Shown: positions 24,946 to 33,651 of the stretch, one piece after another
How positions within the stretch are numbered: position 1 is the stretch's first letter
How the letters are laid out: each line of letters starts with the position of its first letter
DNA from: Streptomyces sclerotialus
Lineage (GTDB): Bacteria; Actinomycetota; Actinomycetes; Streptomycetales; Streptomycetaceae
Assembly: GCA_000719105.1 (NCBI GenBank)
Contig: JODX01000009.1
Coordinates: 1 to 64,000 of the forward strand
Length of the DNA: 64,000 nucleotides
Reading direction: 5' to 3'
Made by a program: the position numbers and the translations under genes
Notes under the pieces: model-generated
Told to the model about the DNA's origin: nothing
The model's input: the letters and a program-made list of their open reading frames with translations, nothing else
The model's database searches: none

Positions 24946-25767
24946 CTAGCGGCTGAGCCTCTGGAACCTGCGCACCGCGAGCGGCAGGAACACCAGCGTC
25001 AGGACCAGCGGCCACACCCCCGCCATCAGCACCGCGTTCTGGTCGATCCACGCGTCGCCGCCGCCCACCGGCGTACCGAACAGCTCGCGGGCCGCCGCGG
25101 CCGTGGACGAGATCGGGTTCCAGGCGGCGACGAAGCCCAGCCAGTCCGGCATGAGCTGGGGCGCCACGAAGATGCTGGAGATCATCGTCAGCGGCATGGC
25201 CACCGCGAACAGACTGCCCGCCGCCTCCGGGTTGGGCACCAGCAGGCCCAGCCACACGCCGACCCAGATCAAGGCGATCCGCAGCCAGAGCAGCAGTCCG
25301 AAGGCCGCGAGGAAGCCCCAGCCGCCGTCCGGCCGCCAGCCCATGAGGAACGCGGTGAGCATCATGATGAACAGCTCCGCACAGGCGAGGAGCAGATCCG
25401 TCACCCCTCGCCCGGCGACCACCGCTGAGGAGGCCATCGGCATGGACCGGAAGCGGTCGATGACGCCCTTGGTGGAGTCGTAGACCACCAGCGTCGCCGT
25501 GTTGATGAAGCCGAAGGCCATCGACATCACGAACATGCCCGGCATGAGGAAGTCCGTGTAGTCCCCGCCGCCCGGCACCTTCATCGCGCTGCCGAAGACG
25601 TAGCCGTACAGGAGCACGGAGACGATCGGGAAGCCCAGCGCCCAGAGGATGTTGACCGGCTGGCGCTGGTAGTGGGTCAGGCCACGGCGGACGAGGTTCC
25701 AGCAGTCCGCCAGGGCCCAGTACGTCCGGCCGTGCACCGGCCGCTCGGCGAGGTCCAGTGCGCTCAC
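24946..25767 (-). CDS. ABC-2 type permease (DrrB-like)
   Basis: A 273-residue ABC-2 membrane subunit with six predicted helices, including [40 protein letters not shown] and the ABC-2 signature [20 protein letters not shown]. The GTG at 25767 overlaps the ATPase stop (GTGA). With the ATPase it forms a two-gene drug exporter of the DrrAB type, controlled by the divergent TetR. Substrate unknown. Confidence 0.9.
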   Translation of the reverse strand: MSALDLAERPVHGRTYWALADCWNLVRRGLTHYQRQPVNILWALGFPIVSVLLYGYVFGSAMKVPGGGDYTDFLMPGMFVMSMAFGFINTATLVVYDSTKGVIDRFRSMPMASSAVVAGRGVTDLLLACAELFIMMLTAFLMGWRPDGGWGFLAAFGLLLWLRIALIWVGVWLGLLVPNPEAAGSLFAVAMPLTMISSIFVAPQLMPDWLGFVAAWNPISSTAAAARELFGTPVGGGDAWIDQNAVLMAGVWPLVLTLVFLPLAVRRFQRLSR

Positions 25768-26753
25768 GCCGCCGCCTCCTTCTTTTCCGTCTCCGTCTCC
25801 GTGCGCTCCGTACGGTGGCCCGTCAGGCGCAGGAACACGTCGTCGAGGCTCGGCCTGCGCAGTCCGATGTCCTCCGCCGGGATGCCCTCGTCCTGGAGGG
25901 TCCGCGCCACCTCCGTCAGGGCCGCCACACGGTCGGTGACCGGCGCGTGGACGCGCAGCTCGGTCTCGTCCGTCTCCGGTTCGCCGTCCGCGACCCGGGC
26001 GAGGACCTTCACCGCGCGCGGGATGTCGGCGCGCTCGCCGACGACGACCTCGATGCGGTCGCCGCCCACCGTGTTCTTCAGCCCGTCCGGGGTGTCGTCC
26101 GCGATGGCCCGCCCCTGGTCGATCACGGTGATCCGGGAGGCGAGCTTGTCCGCCTCCTCCAGGTACTGCGTGGTGAGCAGTACGGTCGTGCCGTCCGCCA
26201 CCAGGTCCCGTACGGATTCCCACACCTCGCCGCGGCTGCGCGGGTCCAGGCCGGTCGTCGGCTCGTCCAGGAAGAGGACGGCCGGGGCGAGGATCATCGA
26301 GGCGGCGAGGTCCAGCCGGCGCCGCATGCCGCCGCTGTACTTCCCGACCCCCTTGTCCGCCGCGTCGGTCAGGCCGAACTGCTCCAGCAGCTCGCCGGCC
26401 CGCAGCCGCGCCCGCCTGCCGCCCAGATGGAACAGGCGGCCGAACATCTCCAGGTTCTGCCGCCCCGTCAGCACCTCGTCCACGGCGGCGTACTGCCCCG
26501 TGAGCCCGATCCGTGCCCGCACCTCGCGCGACTGCCGCGCCACGTCGAGCCCGGCCACCGTGGCCCGGCCGCCGTCCAGTCGCACGAGCGTCGACAGGAT
26601 CCGTACGGCGGTGGTCTTGCCCGCGCCGTTCGGCCCCAGCAGACCGTGCACCGTGCCCTCGCGCACCGCCAGGTCGAAGCCGTCCAGCGCCCGCTTCTCC
26701 CCGTACCGCTTCTCCAGTCCTTCGGCCCGCACCGCGTAGCCGCCGTCCGTCAT
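25764..26753 (-). CDS. ABC exporter ATPase (DrrA-like)
   Basis: A 329-residue ATPase with Walker [11 protein letters not shown] loop [11 protein letters not shown], signature [11 protein letters not shown], Walker [13 protein letters not shown] and switch H replaced in [11 protein letters not shown] by Q, as in DrrA-type proteins. The C-terminal DUF4162 extension ([16 protein letters not shown]) is present. ATG 26753 has AAGGAA upstream. Paired with the permease downstream; the promoter is covered by two dyads and should be repressed by the divergent TetR protein until a drug binds. Confidence 0.9.
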   Translation of the reverse strand: MTDGGYAVRAEGLEKRYGEKRALDGFDLAVREGTVHGLLGPNGAGKTTAVRILSTLVRLDGGRATVAGLDVARQSREVRARIGLTGQYAAVDEVLTGRQNLEMFGRLFHLGGRRARLRAGELLEQFGLTDAADKGVGKYSGGMRRRLDLAASMILAPAVLFLDEPTTGLDPRSRGEVWESVRDLVADGTTVLLTTQYLEEADKLASRITVIDQGRAIADDTPDGLKNTVGGDRIEVVVGERADIPRAVKVLARVADGEPETDETELRVHAPVTDRVAALTEVARTLQDEGIPAEDIGLRRPSLDDVFLRLTGHRTERTETETEKKEAAA

Positions 26754-26787
26754 GACGTTCCTTCCCCCTCGACCCCGCCAGGCATCA

Positions 26788-26835
26788 GAACTGGGTACGT
26801 CGTACCCAGTTCGCTGAGAGTACACCGTACTCAGT
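26788..26835. promoter_or_regulatory. Palindromic TetR operator and degenerate second copy
   Basis: GAACTGGGTACG (26788-26799) and its exact complement (26801-26812) flank a single T, a 25-bp perfect dyad. A second, weaker copy at about 26814-26835 keeps CTGAG...GTACTCAGTT. The pair lies between the divergent ABC and tetR genes; the second copy sits just upstream of the tetR -10 box. Confidence 0.8.
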
Positions 26836-26850
26836 TTCCGGGCGAGCGAT

Positions 26851-26856
26851 TATTCT
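26851..26856 (+). promoter_or_regulatory. -10 box of tetR, leaderless start
   Basis: TATTCT ends seven bases before the ATG at 26864, with no ribosome binding site between them. The degenerate operator copy covers the -35 position, which would give autorepression. Confidence 0.55.
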
Positions 26857-26863
26857 GAGCTCC

Positions 26864-27652
26864 ATGAGCAGCGGCACAACGGGCACGGGCGGTACGGAGA
26901 CCAGCGGCAGCGGTGACATCGTCCGCACCCTGGAGCTCCTCTGGGACACCGGCAAACGCCCCAGCCGCGGCCCCAAGCCGGGGCTGACACTGGACCGGAT
27001 CGTGGAAGCGGCCGTCCAGGTGGCGGACGCGGAGGGCCTGGAGGCGGTGTCGATGCGCCGCCTCGCCACCGAGCTCGGCACCGGCACGATGTCGCTCTAC
27101 CGGTATGTGCCGGGCAAGGCGGAGCTGCTGGATCTGATGCTGGACCGGGTGCAGCGTGTGGACGACACGCCGGGCGTCATGGGGGACGGCAGCTGGCGCG
27201 CCGCCCTGGAGACCCTGGCCCGTGAGACCCTCGCCCTCTACCGCCGTCACCCCTGGCTGCTCCAGGTCAACCAGACCCGCCCGATACTCGGCCCGAGCGC
27301 GCTCGACGGCATGGAGAAGGTGCTCGCCCTCATCCAGCCCATGGGCCTCACCGACCCGGAACTGGTCTCGGCGATCATCATGATCGACGGGTACGTGACC
27401 GGGGCTGCCCGCACCCGGCTCTACGAGAAGGACGCCGAGCACCGGACGGGTCTGACGGACGCGGAGTTCTGGCAGGCCCAGGCGCCGGCGCTGGAGAAGG
27501 CGATGGGGTCGGGGCGCTACCCGGTCCTGGCCGCACTGTCGGACGACGCGTTCGGCAGCGACTTCGACCACTTCGGGTTCGGGCTGCGGCGCATTCTGGA
27601 CGGGCTGGAGGTGCTGGTCGCCGAGCGCGCCGAGGAACGCGACCGGGCGTGA
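26864..27652 (+). CDS. TetR-family regulator of the ABC exporter
   Basis: A 262-residue TetR protein with a long N-terminal tail, a helix-turn-helix (about 45-95; DRIVEAAVQVADAEGLEAVS, RRLATELGTGTMSLYRYVPG) and the TetR_C_1 (tetracycline-repressor-type) C-terminal domain. It is divergent from the drrAB-like genes over perfect dyads. The stop abuts the convergent stop of the next gene with no gap. It most likely releases the operator on binding the exported drug. Confidence 0.9.
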   Translation: MSSGTTGTGGTETSGSGDIVRTLELLWDTGKRPSRGPKPGLTLDRIVEAAVQVADAEGLEAVSMRRLATELGTGTMSLYRYVPGKAELLDLMLDRVQRVDDTPGVMGDGSWRAALETLARETLALYRRHPWLLQVNQTRPILGPSALDGMEKVLALIQPMGLTDPELVSAIIMIDGYVTGAARTRLYEKDAEHRTGLTDAEFWQAQAPALEKAMGSGRYPVLAALSDDAFGSDFDHFGFGLRRILDGLEVLVAERAEERDRA

Positions 27653-28657
27653 CTACGACGACCGGCGCTTCAGCCGCCGCATCCCCCACACGACCACGAC
27701 GACGGCGACCACGGCCAACGCACCCACCTGCACGTTCTTCGTGTCCCCGGCGTCGTCCCCGTTCCCTTCGGCCGCCCGCGGACTCGCCGTGCCGGAGGGC
27801 GACTTGGCACCCGCTCCCCCGCCCGGCGCCGGCCGCGGCTCCACCGAACTGCCGCTCCCCTCACTCCCGTACATGATCTGGGACCCGTCGGGGGTGTAGG
27901 TCATCGACTCCCCCTGCCGTTGCAGGGGGACGCTGAGCCGCCCTGTCTGCTCGATCCTCCCGTCGTTCCAGTCGTACGCGATCCCGCCGAAGTACCCGCG
28001 CACGGCAAGCTGCTCACCGTTCGGCGAGAACGCCCCGTCGGTGGCCCAGAGGTCGATGGAGGCGGTCTTGCGGAAGACGTTGACGCCGCCGGTGGAGAGG
28101 GTGGCGGGGCCCTCGTACAGCGAGCCGCCGTCCTTCTTCTTGTCGGCGATGTACACGCGCCCGGTCTTCGGGTGCACCATCAGGGACTCCGCGTCCCGGG
28201 CCCCGTCGGCGTACCGGACGTCGTACTGCGTGGCACGGACCGTCTGGTCCTTCAGCTCCTTCGGCTCGGGCAGCTCGTAGATCCACACGTGGTCCCAGGT
28301 GCCGCCCATGTTGTCGCCGATGTCGCCCACGTAGAGCCGGTTCCCGGGCCCGATGGAGATCGCCTCGACATCGCGCGGGGTGCCCACCCCGGTCATGGTG
28401 ACGGTGGCGACGGTCCTCCCCGTCCGGCTGTCGACCGCGTACAGGTACGCCCCGTCGTCGCTGTCATTGTGCGTCCAGTAGACCCCCGGGTGGAGGCGGG
28501 AGGCCGCGAGCCCGCTGGACTCGGTGATCCTCGGGTCCTCGATGGTGAACTCCGCCGCGTCGGCGGCGACCGCGGGCGCGGCCACGGCGGCGGTGAGGAG
28601 GAACCCGGCGAGGCCCACGAGGAGTTGGCGCAGCGGGAACGGTCGGCGACGGCGCAT
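27653..28657 (-). CDS. Exported membrane-anchored beta-propeller-like protein
   Basis: A 334-residue protein with a signal peptide (RRRRPFPLRQLLVGLAGFLL, then AAPAVAADA), a repeat-rich domain suggestive of a WD40/TolB-type propeller (SSGLAASRLHPGVYWTHNDS; GDIGDNMGGTWDHVWIYELP; AESLMVHPKTGRVYIADKKK), a Pro/Gly/Ala-rich stalk and a C-terminal membrane helix with basic end (VGALAVVAVVVVVWGMRRLK). It is therefore displayed outside and held to the membrane. Function unknown; similar proteins are annotated as hypothetical in streptomycetes. ATG 28657 begins the signal peptide. Confidence 0.8.
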   Translation of the reverse strand: MRRRRPFPLRQLLVGLAGFLLTAAVAAPAVAADAAEFTIEDPRITESSGLAASRLHPGVYWTHNDSDDGAYLYAVDSRTGRTVATVTMTGVGTPRDVEAISIGPGNRLYVGDIGDNMGGTWDHVWIYELPEPKELKDQTVRATQYDVRYADGARDAESLMVHPKTGRVYIADKKKDGGSLYEGPATLSTGGVNVFRKTASIDLWATDGAFSPNGEQLAVRGYFGGIAYDWNDGRIEQTGRLSVPLQRQGESMTYTPDGSQIMYGSEGSGSSVEPRPAPGGGAGAKSPSGTASPRAAEGNGDDAGDTKNVQVGALAVVAVVVVVWGMRRLKRRSS

Positions 28658-28772
28658 CCCCCCAGCCTGCCATTCCCGCCCTCACCGCACACGCCACGCC
28701 CGGCCCGTACCGCGCGTCGCCCGCGTGGTCAGCCTCACACCCCGGCGAGCGCGCAGGGTTCACGCCATCCAG

Positions 28773-28778
28773 GATGAT
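28773..28778 (+). promoter_or_regulatory. -10-like hexamer before the SGNH gene
   Basis: GATGAT ends six bases before the ATG at 28785. An AGGAT overlaps it and could instead act as a weak ribosome binding site, so leaderless status is uncertain. Confidence 0.35.
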
Positions 28779-28784
28779 GACCGG

Positions 28785-29465
28785 ATGCTTAGGTTCATGC
28801 CCGTCGGTGACTCCATGACGATCGGCAGCGCCGGCGAACACACCTGGCGTTACCGGATGTGGCAGCACCTGCGCGGCACGTACGGCGGCCCGTTCGGGAT
28901 CGTCGGCCCCCGCGAGACGCTGTACGACAAGGCGGCGGACGCCCCCACGTCGTACGACTACGCGGACCCGGACTTCCCGCGCGCCCACCTCGCCGGCTGG
29001 GGAGAGGGCTGGCTGCACATGGCGCCCCTGATCGCCGACGCGGTACGGAGCTGCCGCGCGGACGTGCTCCTGGTCTCCCTCGGCCTGATCGACCTGGGCT
29101 TCTACACGAACGCCGAACAGACGGAGGAGAACGTCCGCCGCTTCGTGACCCACGCGCGCGAGGCGAACCCGCGCATCCGGACGGTCGTGCTCCCGGTGAT
29201 ACCGAACGTGCGCGCCGAGTCGGACGCCCCGTTCGCCGCCGAGGTGGCCCGCTTCAACGAGCTCCTCGCCAAGACCGTCGCCGACCTGGACGAGCCCCGC
29301 TCCCCGCTCCTCCTGGCCTCTCCTCCTGAGGCGTACGACATCCAGCACGACACCTACGACGGCACGCACCCGAACGCGAGCGGCGAGCACCGGATCGCGG
29401 CGGCGTTCGCGGAGGCGATGTACCAGGCGTGGGGGCTGGGGGAGCCGTACGAGCTGCCTTCCTGA
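28785..29465 (+). CDS. SGNH/GDSL-family hydrolase
   Basis: A 226-residue SGNH hydrolase, cytoplasmic as no signal peptide is seen. Block I is FMPVGDSMTIGS with S10 (GDSM in place of GDSL), a Gly-containing block II lies in the middle, and block V is DGTHPNASGEHRI with D192 and H195. It resembles small carbohydrate or lipid esterases of the SGNH superfamily; substrate not predictable. It is divergent from the exported propeller protein and stands alone. Confidence 0.85.
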   Translation: MLRFMPVGDSMTIGSAGEHTWRYRMWQHLRGTYGGPFGIVGPRETLYDKAADAPTSYDYADPDFPRAHLAGWGEGWLHMAPLIADAVRSCRADVLLVSLGLIDLGFYTNAEQTEENVRRFVTHAREANPRIRTVVLPVIPNVRAESDAPFAAEVARFNELLAKTVADLDEPRSPLLLASPPEAYDIQHDTYDGTHPNASGEHRIAAAFAEAMYQAWGLGEPYELPS

Positions 29466-29562
29466 GGCCGCGCGCGAGTGCCCTTGTGACCTCGTCACCG
29501 TGCGTATCGTTGTACTGCGCGGTCGTGTTCGATCGAGACGCGGCCGGGGAGGAGCGCCAACG

Positions 29563-30150
29563 ATGACCGTCCTCGAAGACAGGATCGAGATGGCTCACGA
29601 CAGGGGCGAGCTCACTCTGGACGTCATGTTCGAGTGGCTGGAGAAGATGCCCATCCCCGAAGGAACCAAGGTCGAGATCGTCGGGGGAAACATCTTCATG
29701 TCACCGCAGCGGCATACCCACTTCCGGATCATCTTCGACATCCTGGAGCAGCTGCGCCCCAAGTATCCACTCGCGCGGCTCGCCTCGGACGTCCGCATCG
29801 ACTTCCCCGGATACCTGAACGGCTTCGCCTGTGACGTGGCGGCGATGGCCGACCGATCGGTGCAGGACGCCAAGGGCCGTTGGCGTTACCAGGACGTGGA
29901 GTTCGTGGCCGAGGTGATTTCCAAGGACACGGCTTCCAACGACTACGGGTACAAGAAGACCGCATATGCCGCCGCCGAGGTCCCCGTCTACCTCATCGCC
30001 GACCCCTACCAGCGCCGCTGCCACCTCTACACCCACCCCAAGAACGACGACTACACCACCGAGACGAAGATCGACTTTGGTGACGACGTCGACCTCACCG
30101 GCACCGTGGTCGGCCTCACCCTCACGACCGACGGGTTCCCCCGCGACTGA
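29563..30150 (+). CDS. Uma2 (DUF820) family protein
   Basis: A 195-residue protein of the Uma2 family, which has a restriction-endonuclease-like core: KVEIVGGNIFMSPQRHTHFR, DVRIDFPGYLNGFACDVAAM, VEFVAEVISKDTASNDYGYK, KKTAYAAAEVPVYLIADP. The D...E-x-K arrangement fits the PD-(D/E)xK active site. GGAGGAG precedes the ATG at 29563. Family members are numerous in streptomycetes and no cellular function is established. Confidence 0.85.
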   Translation: MTVLEDRIEMAHDRGELTLDVMFEWLEKMPIPEGTKVEIVGGNIFMSPQRHTHFRIIFDILEQLRPKYPLARLASDVRIDFPGYLNGFACDVAAMADRSVQDAKGRWRYQDVEFVAEVISKDTASNDYGYKKTAYAAAEVPVYLIADPYQRRCHLYTHPKNDDYTTETKIDFGDDVDLTGTVVGLTLTTDGFPRD

Positions 30151-30197
30151 CCGCTCCCCCTTGCCTGGAGCGCACTCCAACCCGTTGGCTGGTGACC

Positions 30198-31190
30198 ATG
30201 AAGTACACGCAGCTCGGACGCACAGGACTCAAGGTCAGCCGACTGGTGCTGGGCACCATGAACTTCGGTCCGCAGACCGACGAGGCGGACAGCCACGCGA
30301 TCATGGACGCGGCGCTGGACGCGGGCATCAACTTCTTCGACACCGCCAACGTCTACGGCTGGGGCGAGAACAAGGGCCGCACCGAAGAGATCATCGGCAA
30401 CTGGTTCGCCAAGGGCGGCGACCGCCGCGACAAGGTCGTCCTCGCGACCAAGGTGTACGGCAACATGGGCGCCGACGGCGAGGCCTGGCCCAACCACGAC
30501 AAGCTCTCCGCGCTGAACATCCGGCGCGCGGTCGACGCCAGCCTGAAGCGGCTGCAGACCGACTACATCGACCTCTACCAGTTCCACCACATCGACCGCT
30601 CGACCTCCTTCGACGAGATCTGGCAGGCGATCGACGTACTGGTGCAGCAGGGCAAGATCCTCTACGCGGGCTCCAGCAACTTCCCCGGGTACAAGATCGC
30701 CCAGGCCAACGAGACCGCCGCCCGCCGCGGCGGCACCATCGGCCTCGTCAGCGAGCAGTGCCTGTACAACCTCGCCGAGCGCCGCGCCGAGATGGAGGTC
30801 ATCCCGGCCGCGCAGGAGTACGGGCTCGGGGTCATCCCCTGGTCGCCGCTGCACGGCGGGCTGCTGGGCGGCGTGATCAAGAAGCAGGCCGAGGGCGGCC
30901 GCAGGGCCTCCGGGCGGGCCGCCGACTCGCTCGCGAACTCCTCCCTCCGTACCCAGGTCCAGGCGTACGAGGACCTGCTGGAGAAGCACGGCATCGAGCC
31001 CGGCGAGGCGGCGCTGGCCTGGCTGCTCACCCGGCCGGGCGTGACCGGTCCCATCGTCGGTCCGCGCACCGCCGAGCAGCTCGAGTCCGCGCTCCGCGCC
31101 GTGGAGCTGGAGCTGAGCGAGGAGGTGCTGACCTCGCTGGACGAAATCTTCCCGGGGCCGGGGCCGTCTCCGGAAGCCTTCGCCTGGTAA
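30198..31190 (+). CDS. Aldo/keto reductase
   Basis: A 330-residue NADPH-dependent aldo/keto reductase of the YghZ/Tas-like group. The tetrad is visible: D and Y in FFDTANVYGWGENKG, K in VVLATKVYG, H in YQFHHIDRS; the cofactor region reads GPIVGPRTAEQLESAL. ATG 30198 is taken as start; GTG 30192 is six bases upstream, and neither has a good ribosome binding site. It stands alone and ends at a bifunctional terminator. Confidence 0.9.
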   Translation: MKYTQLGRTGLKVSRLVLGTMNFGPQTDEADSHAIMDAALDAGINFFDTANVYGWGENKGRTEEIIGNWFAKGGDRRDKVVLATKVYGNMGADGEAWPNHDKLSALNIRRAVDASLKRLQTDYIDLYQFHHIDRSTSFDEIWQAIDVLVQQGKILYAGSSNFPGYKIAQANETAARRGGTIGLVSEQCLYNLAERRAEMEVIPAAQEYGLGVIPWSPLHGGLLGGVIKKQAEGGRRASGRAADSLANSSLRTQVQAYEDLLEKHGIEPGEAALAWLLTRPGVTGPIVGPRTAEQLESALRAVELELSEEVLTSLDEIFPGPGPSPEAFAW

Positions 31191-31214
31191 CCGAGTGTGA
31201 GGACGCGCGTCCGC

Positions 31215-31252
31215 GGCGGCCGCGTTCGGCTCACCTGCCGAGCGCGGCCGCC
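31215..31252. terminator. 16-bp bidirectional terminator
   Basis: GGCGGCCGCGTTCGGC (31215-31230) pairs with 31237-31252 with one G-T wobble around the loop TCACCT. It follows the aldo/keto reductase. The loop contains the stop codon of the antisense 29-residue gene, so one hairpin serves both convergent units. Confidence 0.75.
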
Positions 31253-31320
31253 ACGGCGACGACGGCGAACATCAGCACAAGCGCACCGGCCATGATCCGG
31301 TTCCGGGTCTTCGGGTCCAC
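31231..31320 (-). CDS. 29-residue membrane microprotein
   Basis: GTG at 31320 opens a 29-codon frame: a polar basic start (MDPKTRNRIM) followed by one hydrophobic helix (AGALVLMFAVVAVAAALGR), ending TGA at 31231-31233. It begins nine bases after the RNA phosphodiesterase stop, so it is probably cotranscribed with it. I recall near-identical MDPKTRNRIM peptides in other Streptomyces genomes, which supports it being real, but cannot check. No clear ribosome binding site. Single-helix membrane proteins of this size often modify larger membrane complexes; function unknown. Confidence 0.65.
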   Translation of the reverse strand: MDPKTRNRIMAGALVLMFAVVAVAAALGR

Positions 31321-31329
31321 GTACCGAGA

Positions 31330-31920
31330 CTAACCGGCGGCCGTGGTGTCCCCGCCGCCCGCCCCCAGCTCCCAGCCCGCCACCGTCTCGTACCGCGGCC
31401 GCTCGCCGGGCACGCCCGACCTCGGCAGGTTGCTGCGGACGAGGGCCAGCTCGCCCACCGTCCACGTACGGCCGGTGAAGCCGTCGAGGACATCGACGTA
31501 CGGCCGCACGTCCAGCGGCTCCCGGCTGCGGGCCAGCGTGAGGTGCGGCCGGTAGCGGCGGTGCTCGAGCGTCAGGCCCGCCTTCCGGCCCGCCGCCTCC
31601 GCGCGCTCGGTCAGCAGCCGCAGGGTCCGCAGCTCGCCCTCGGCCCCCGCCCACAGCACACGCCCGTGGCCGAACTGTCCGCCGCCCCGCAGCGCCAGCG
31701 GGAACGGCCCGGTGCGCCGCGCGGCCCGCTCCAGCCGCGCGGACAGCTCCGGTACGACGTCGTCGTCGACCTCGCCGTAGAAGGCGAGCGTGAAGTGCCA
31801 GCCCGCCCGCTCCGTCCAGCGCAGCCGGTCCGCCCCGGGCAGCCGCCGCAGCGCACCGGCGGCCAGGGCGAGCTCGTCGGTCACGTCGGCGGGCGGCAGC
31901 ACGGCGGCGAACAGTCTCAT
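31330..31920 (-). CDS. thpR: RNA 2',3'-cyclic phosphodiesterase (2H family)
   Basis: A 196-residue 2H phosphoesterase (LigT/ThpR type). Both catalytic HxT motifs are present, HFTL in GWHFTLAFYGEV and HLTL in YRPHLTLARSRE, each about where the family has them, and the start MRLFAAVLPPADV is typical. It hydrolyses 2',3'-cyclic phosphates and can ligate tRNA halves in vitro. The 29-residue membrane peptide follows nine bases after its stop. The MFS gene lies upstream on the same strand. Confidence 0.9.
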   Translation of the reverse strand: MRLFAAVLPPADVTDELALAAGALRRLPGADRLRWTERAGWHFTLAFYGEVDDDVVPELSARLERAARRTGPFPLALRGGGQFGHGRVLWAGAEGELRTLRLLTERAEAAGRKAGLTLEHRRYRPHLTLARSREPLDVRPYVDVLDGFTGRTWTVGELALVRSNLPRSGVPGERPRYETVAGWELGAGGGDTTAAG

Positions 31921-31956
31921 GCCCTCACCCTCCCAGGTGAGCTGCCGGTCCGGCGA

Positions 31957-33429
31957 TCACCTGGTGACCGCCGCCAGCCGCTTCTCCGGGGACTCCGCGG
32001 CCCCCGGGGCCTCGGGGGCCCTGGGGACGAACCGCACCCGCGGATGCCCGTGGTGCCAGCCGACCGACAGCCGCAGGCCGCCCGCGCGCGTCAGCACCAG
32101 GCCGACCACGGCGGCCGCCGCCACCGAGATCAGTCCGCCCGCGGCGAGGCCGACCCGGGGACCGTACGCGTCCGTGACCCAGCCGACGATCGGGGCTCCC
32201 ACCGGCGTGCCGCCGAGGAAGACCATCATGTAGAGGGCCATGACGCGGCCGCGCATCGCGGGGTCCGTGGTCATCTGGATGCTGGTGTTAGCGGTGACGT
32301 TGACGGTCATGCCGAACATCCCGATCGGCACCATGAGCAGCGCGAACAGCCACAGCGACGGCGACACGGCCGCCGCGACCTCCACGGCGCCGAACGCCAG
32401 CGCCGCCCCGATCAGCACCCGCAGCCGGGACGTGCCGCGCCGGGCCGCCAGCAGCGCGCCGGCCACGGACCCGACCGCCATCAGCGTGTTGAAGAGGCTG
32501 TACTCGCCGGCACCCGACGCGAAGACGTCGTCCGCGAAGGCGGAGAGGAACACCGGGAAGTTGAAACCGAAGGTGCCGATGAAGCCGACCAGCACGATCG
32601 TCCAGATCAGCTCGGGGCGCCCGGCGACATAGTGCAGGCCTTCGCGGAGCTGTCCCTTGCCGCGCGGGGCCCGCTGGACCACGTGCAGCTCGCGCTTGCG
32701 CATCAGGAGCAGGCCGGCGATGGGTGCGACGAAGGACAGTCCGTTGAGCAGGAACGCCCAGCCCGTGCCCACGCCGGTGATCAGCACACCCGCGACGGCG
32801 GGGCCGACCAGCCGGGCCGACTGGAAGTTCGCCGAGTTCAGGCTGACCGCGTTCTGAAGCTGATCGGGGCCGACCATCTCGGAGACGAAGGACTGCCGGG
32901 CCGGGTTGTCGAGCACCGTGGCGAGTCCGACGGCGAAGGCGGCGAGATACACATGCCACACCTCGACGTGTCCGGAGAGCGTCAGCGCGGCGAGCGCCAG
33001 GCCGGTGAGGGCCATCGCCGTCTGGGTGCCGAGCAGCGTGGGGCGCTTGGGCAGGCGGTCGACGAGGACCCCGCCGTACAGGCCGAACAGCAGCATCGGC
33101 AGGAACTGCAGCGCGGTCGTGACGCCGACGGCCGTGGACGAGCCGGTGAGGCTGAGCACCAGCCAGTCCTGGGCGATGCGCTGCATCCAGGTGCCGGTGT
33201 TGGAGACGACCTGCCCGAGGAAGAACAGCCGGTAGTTGCGTATGCGCAGGGAGCGGAACATCGAGGTGCGCGGGGAGCGGGAGCTCCGGGCGGCTTCGGC
33301 GGCTTCGGGCTCGCGGGGCGCGGTGGGCGCCTTCGGCCTCGGGTCGGGGGTGGGCCGCGTGTCGTGGGTGGGCTGGGAGTCGTGGGTGGTCGGTGCGGGG
33401 GCGGAGTCTGCTCCGGATCCCGTACTCAA
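31957..33429 (-). CDS. MFS transporter (EntS/MFS_3 type)
   Basis: A 490-residue major facilitator with about 12 helices after a 55-residue Pro/Thr/His-rich tail. Motifs: FRSLRIRNYRLFFLGQVVSN, GTWMQRIAQDWLVLSLTGSS and GVLVDRLPKRP (motif A), as in the EntS/MdrT MFS_3 family of drug or siderophore exporters. TTG 33429 has GAGGAGG upstream at nine bases. A MarR regulator gene lies upstream on the same strand, and a 39-codon frame between them ends overlapping the TTG. Probably MarR-controlled drug efflux. Confidence 0.85.
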   Translation of the reverse strand: MSTGSGADSAPAPTTHDSQPTHDTRPTPDPRPKAPTAPREPEAAEAARSSRSPRTSMFRSLRIRNYRLFFLGQVVSNTGTWMQRIAQDWLVLSLTGSSTAVGVTTALQFLPMLLFGLYGGVLVDRLPKRPTLLGTQTAMALTGLALAALTLSGHVEVWHVYLAAFAVGLATVLDNPARQSFVSEMVGPDQLQNAVSLNSANFQSARLVGPAVAGVLITGVGTGWAFLLNGLSFVAPIAGLLLMRKRELHVVQRAPRGKGQLREGLHYVAGRPELIWTIVLVGFIGTFGFNFPVFLSAFADDVFASGAGEYSLFNTLMAVGSVAGALLAARRGTSRLRVLIGAALAFGAVEVAAAVSPSLWLFALLMVPIGMFGMTVNVTANTSIQMTTDPAMRGRVMALYMMVFLGGTPVGAPIVGWVTDAYGPRVGLAAGGLISVAAAAVVGLVLTRAGGLRLSVGWHHGHPRVRFVPRAPEAPGAAESPEKRLAAVTR

Positions 33430-33545
33430 AGAGGTTCGCCTCCTCGGCGGTCACGGACGTCGTCGGCCGTCGCGGCGACCACGTCGCTCAGGGACACATC
33501 GTCGTCCTCGGTTCGATCCTCCGGAGGGTCGACCGGGGGGCTCAC
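33426..33545 (-). CDS. Candidate 39-residue leader-type ORF
   Basis: GTG at 33545 opens a 39-codon frame with acidic composition (PPEDRTEDDDVSLSDVVAAT) whose TGA stop overlaps the TTG start of the MFS gene (TTGA). The overlap is what translational coupling would require, and the MFS ribosome binding site lies inside it. No clear ribosome binding site of its own and no family known to me; it may be chance in this G+C-rich DNA. Confidence 0.3.
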   Translation of the reverse strand: MSPPVDPPEDRTEDDDVSLSDVVAATADDVRDRRGGEPL

Positions 33546-33651
33546 GGATGCGCGGCCCGCACGGGCGCGGCACACGGGTGCGCGAACGCCGGGCGCGTCC
33601 CGTGCGGGCGACGGCCGCGGGTCACGGTCGGCCCGGCCGCCGGCCACCCGC

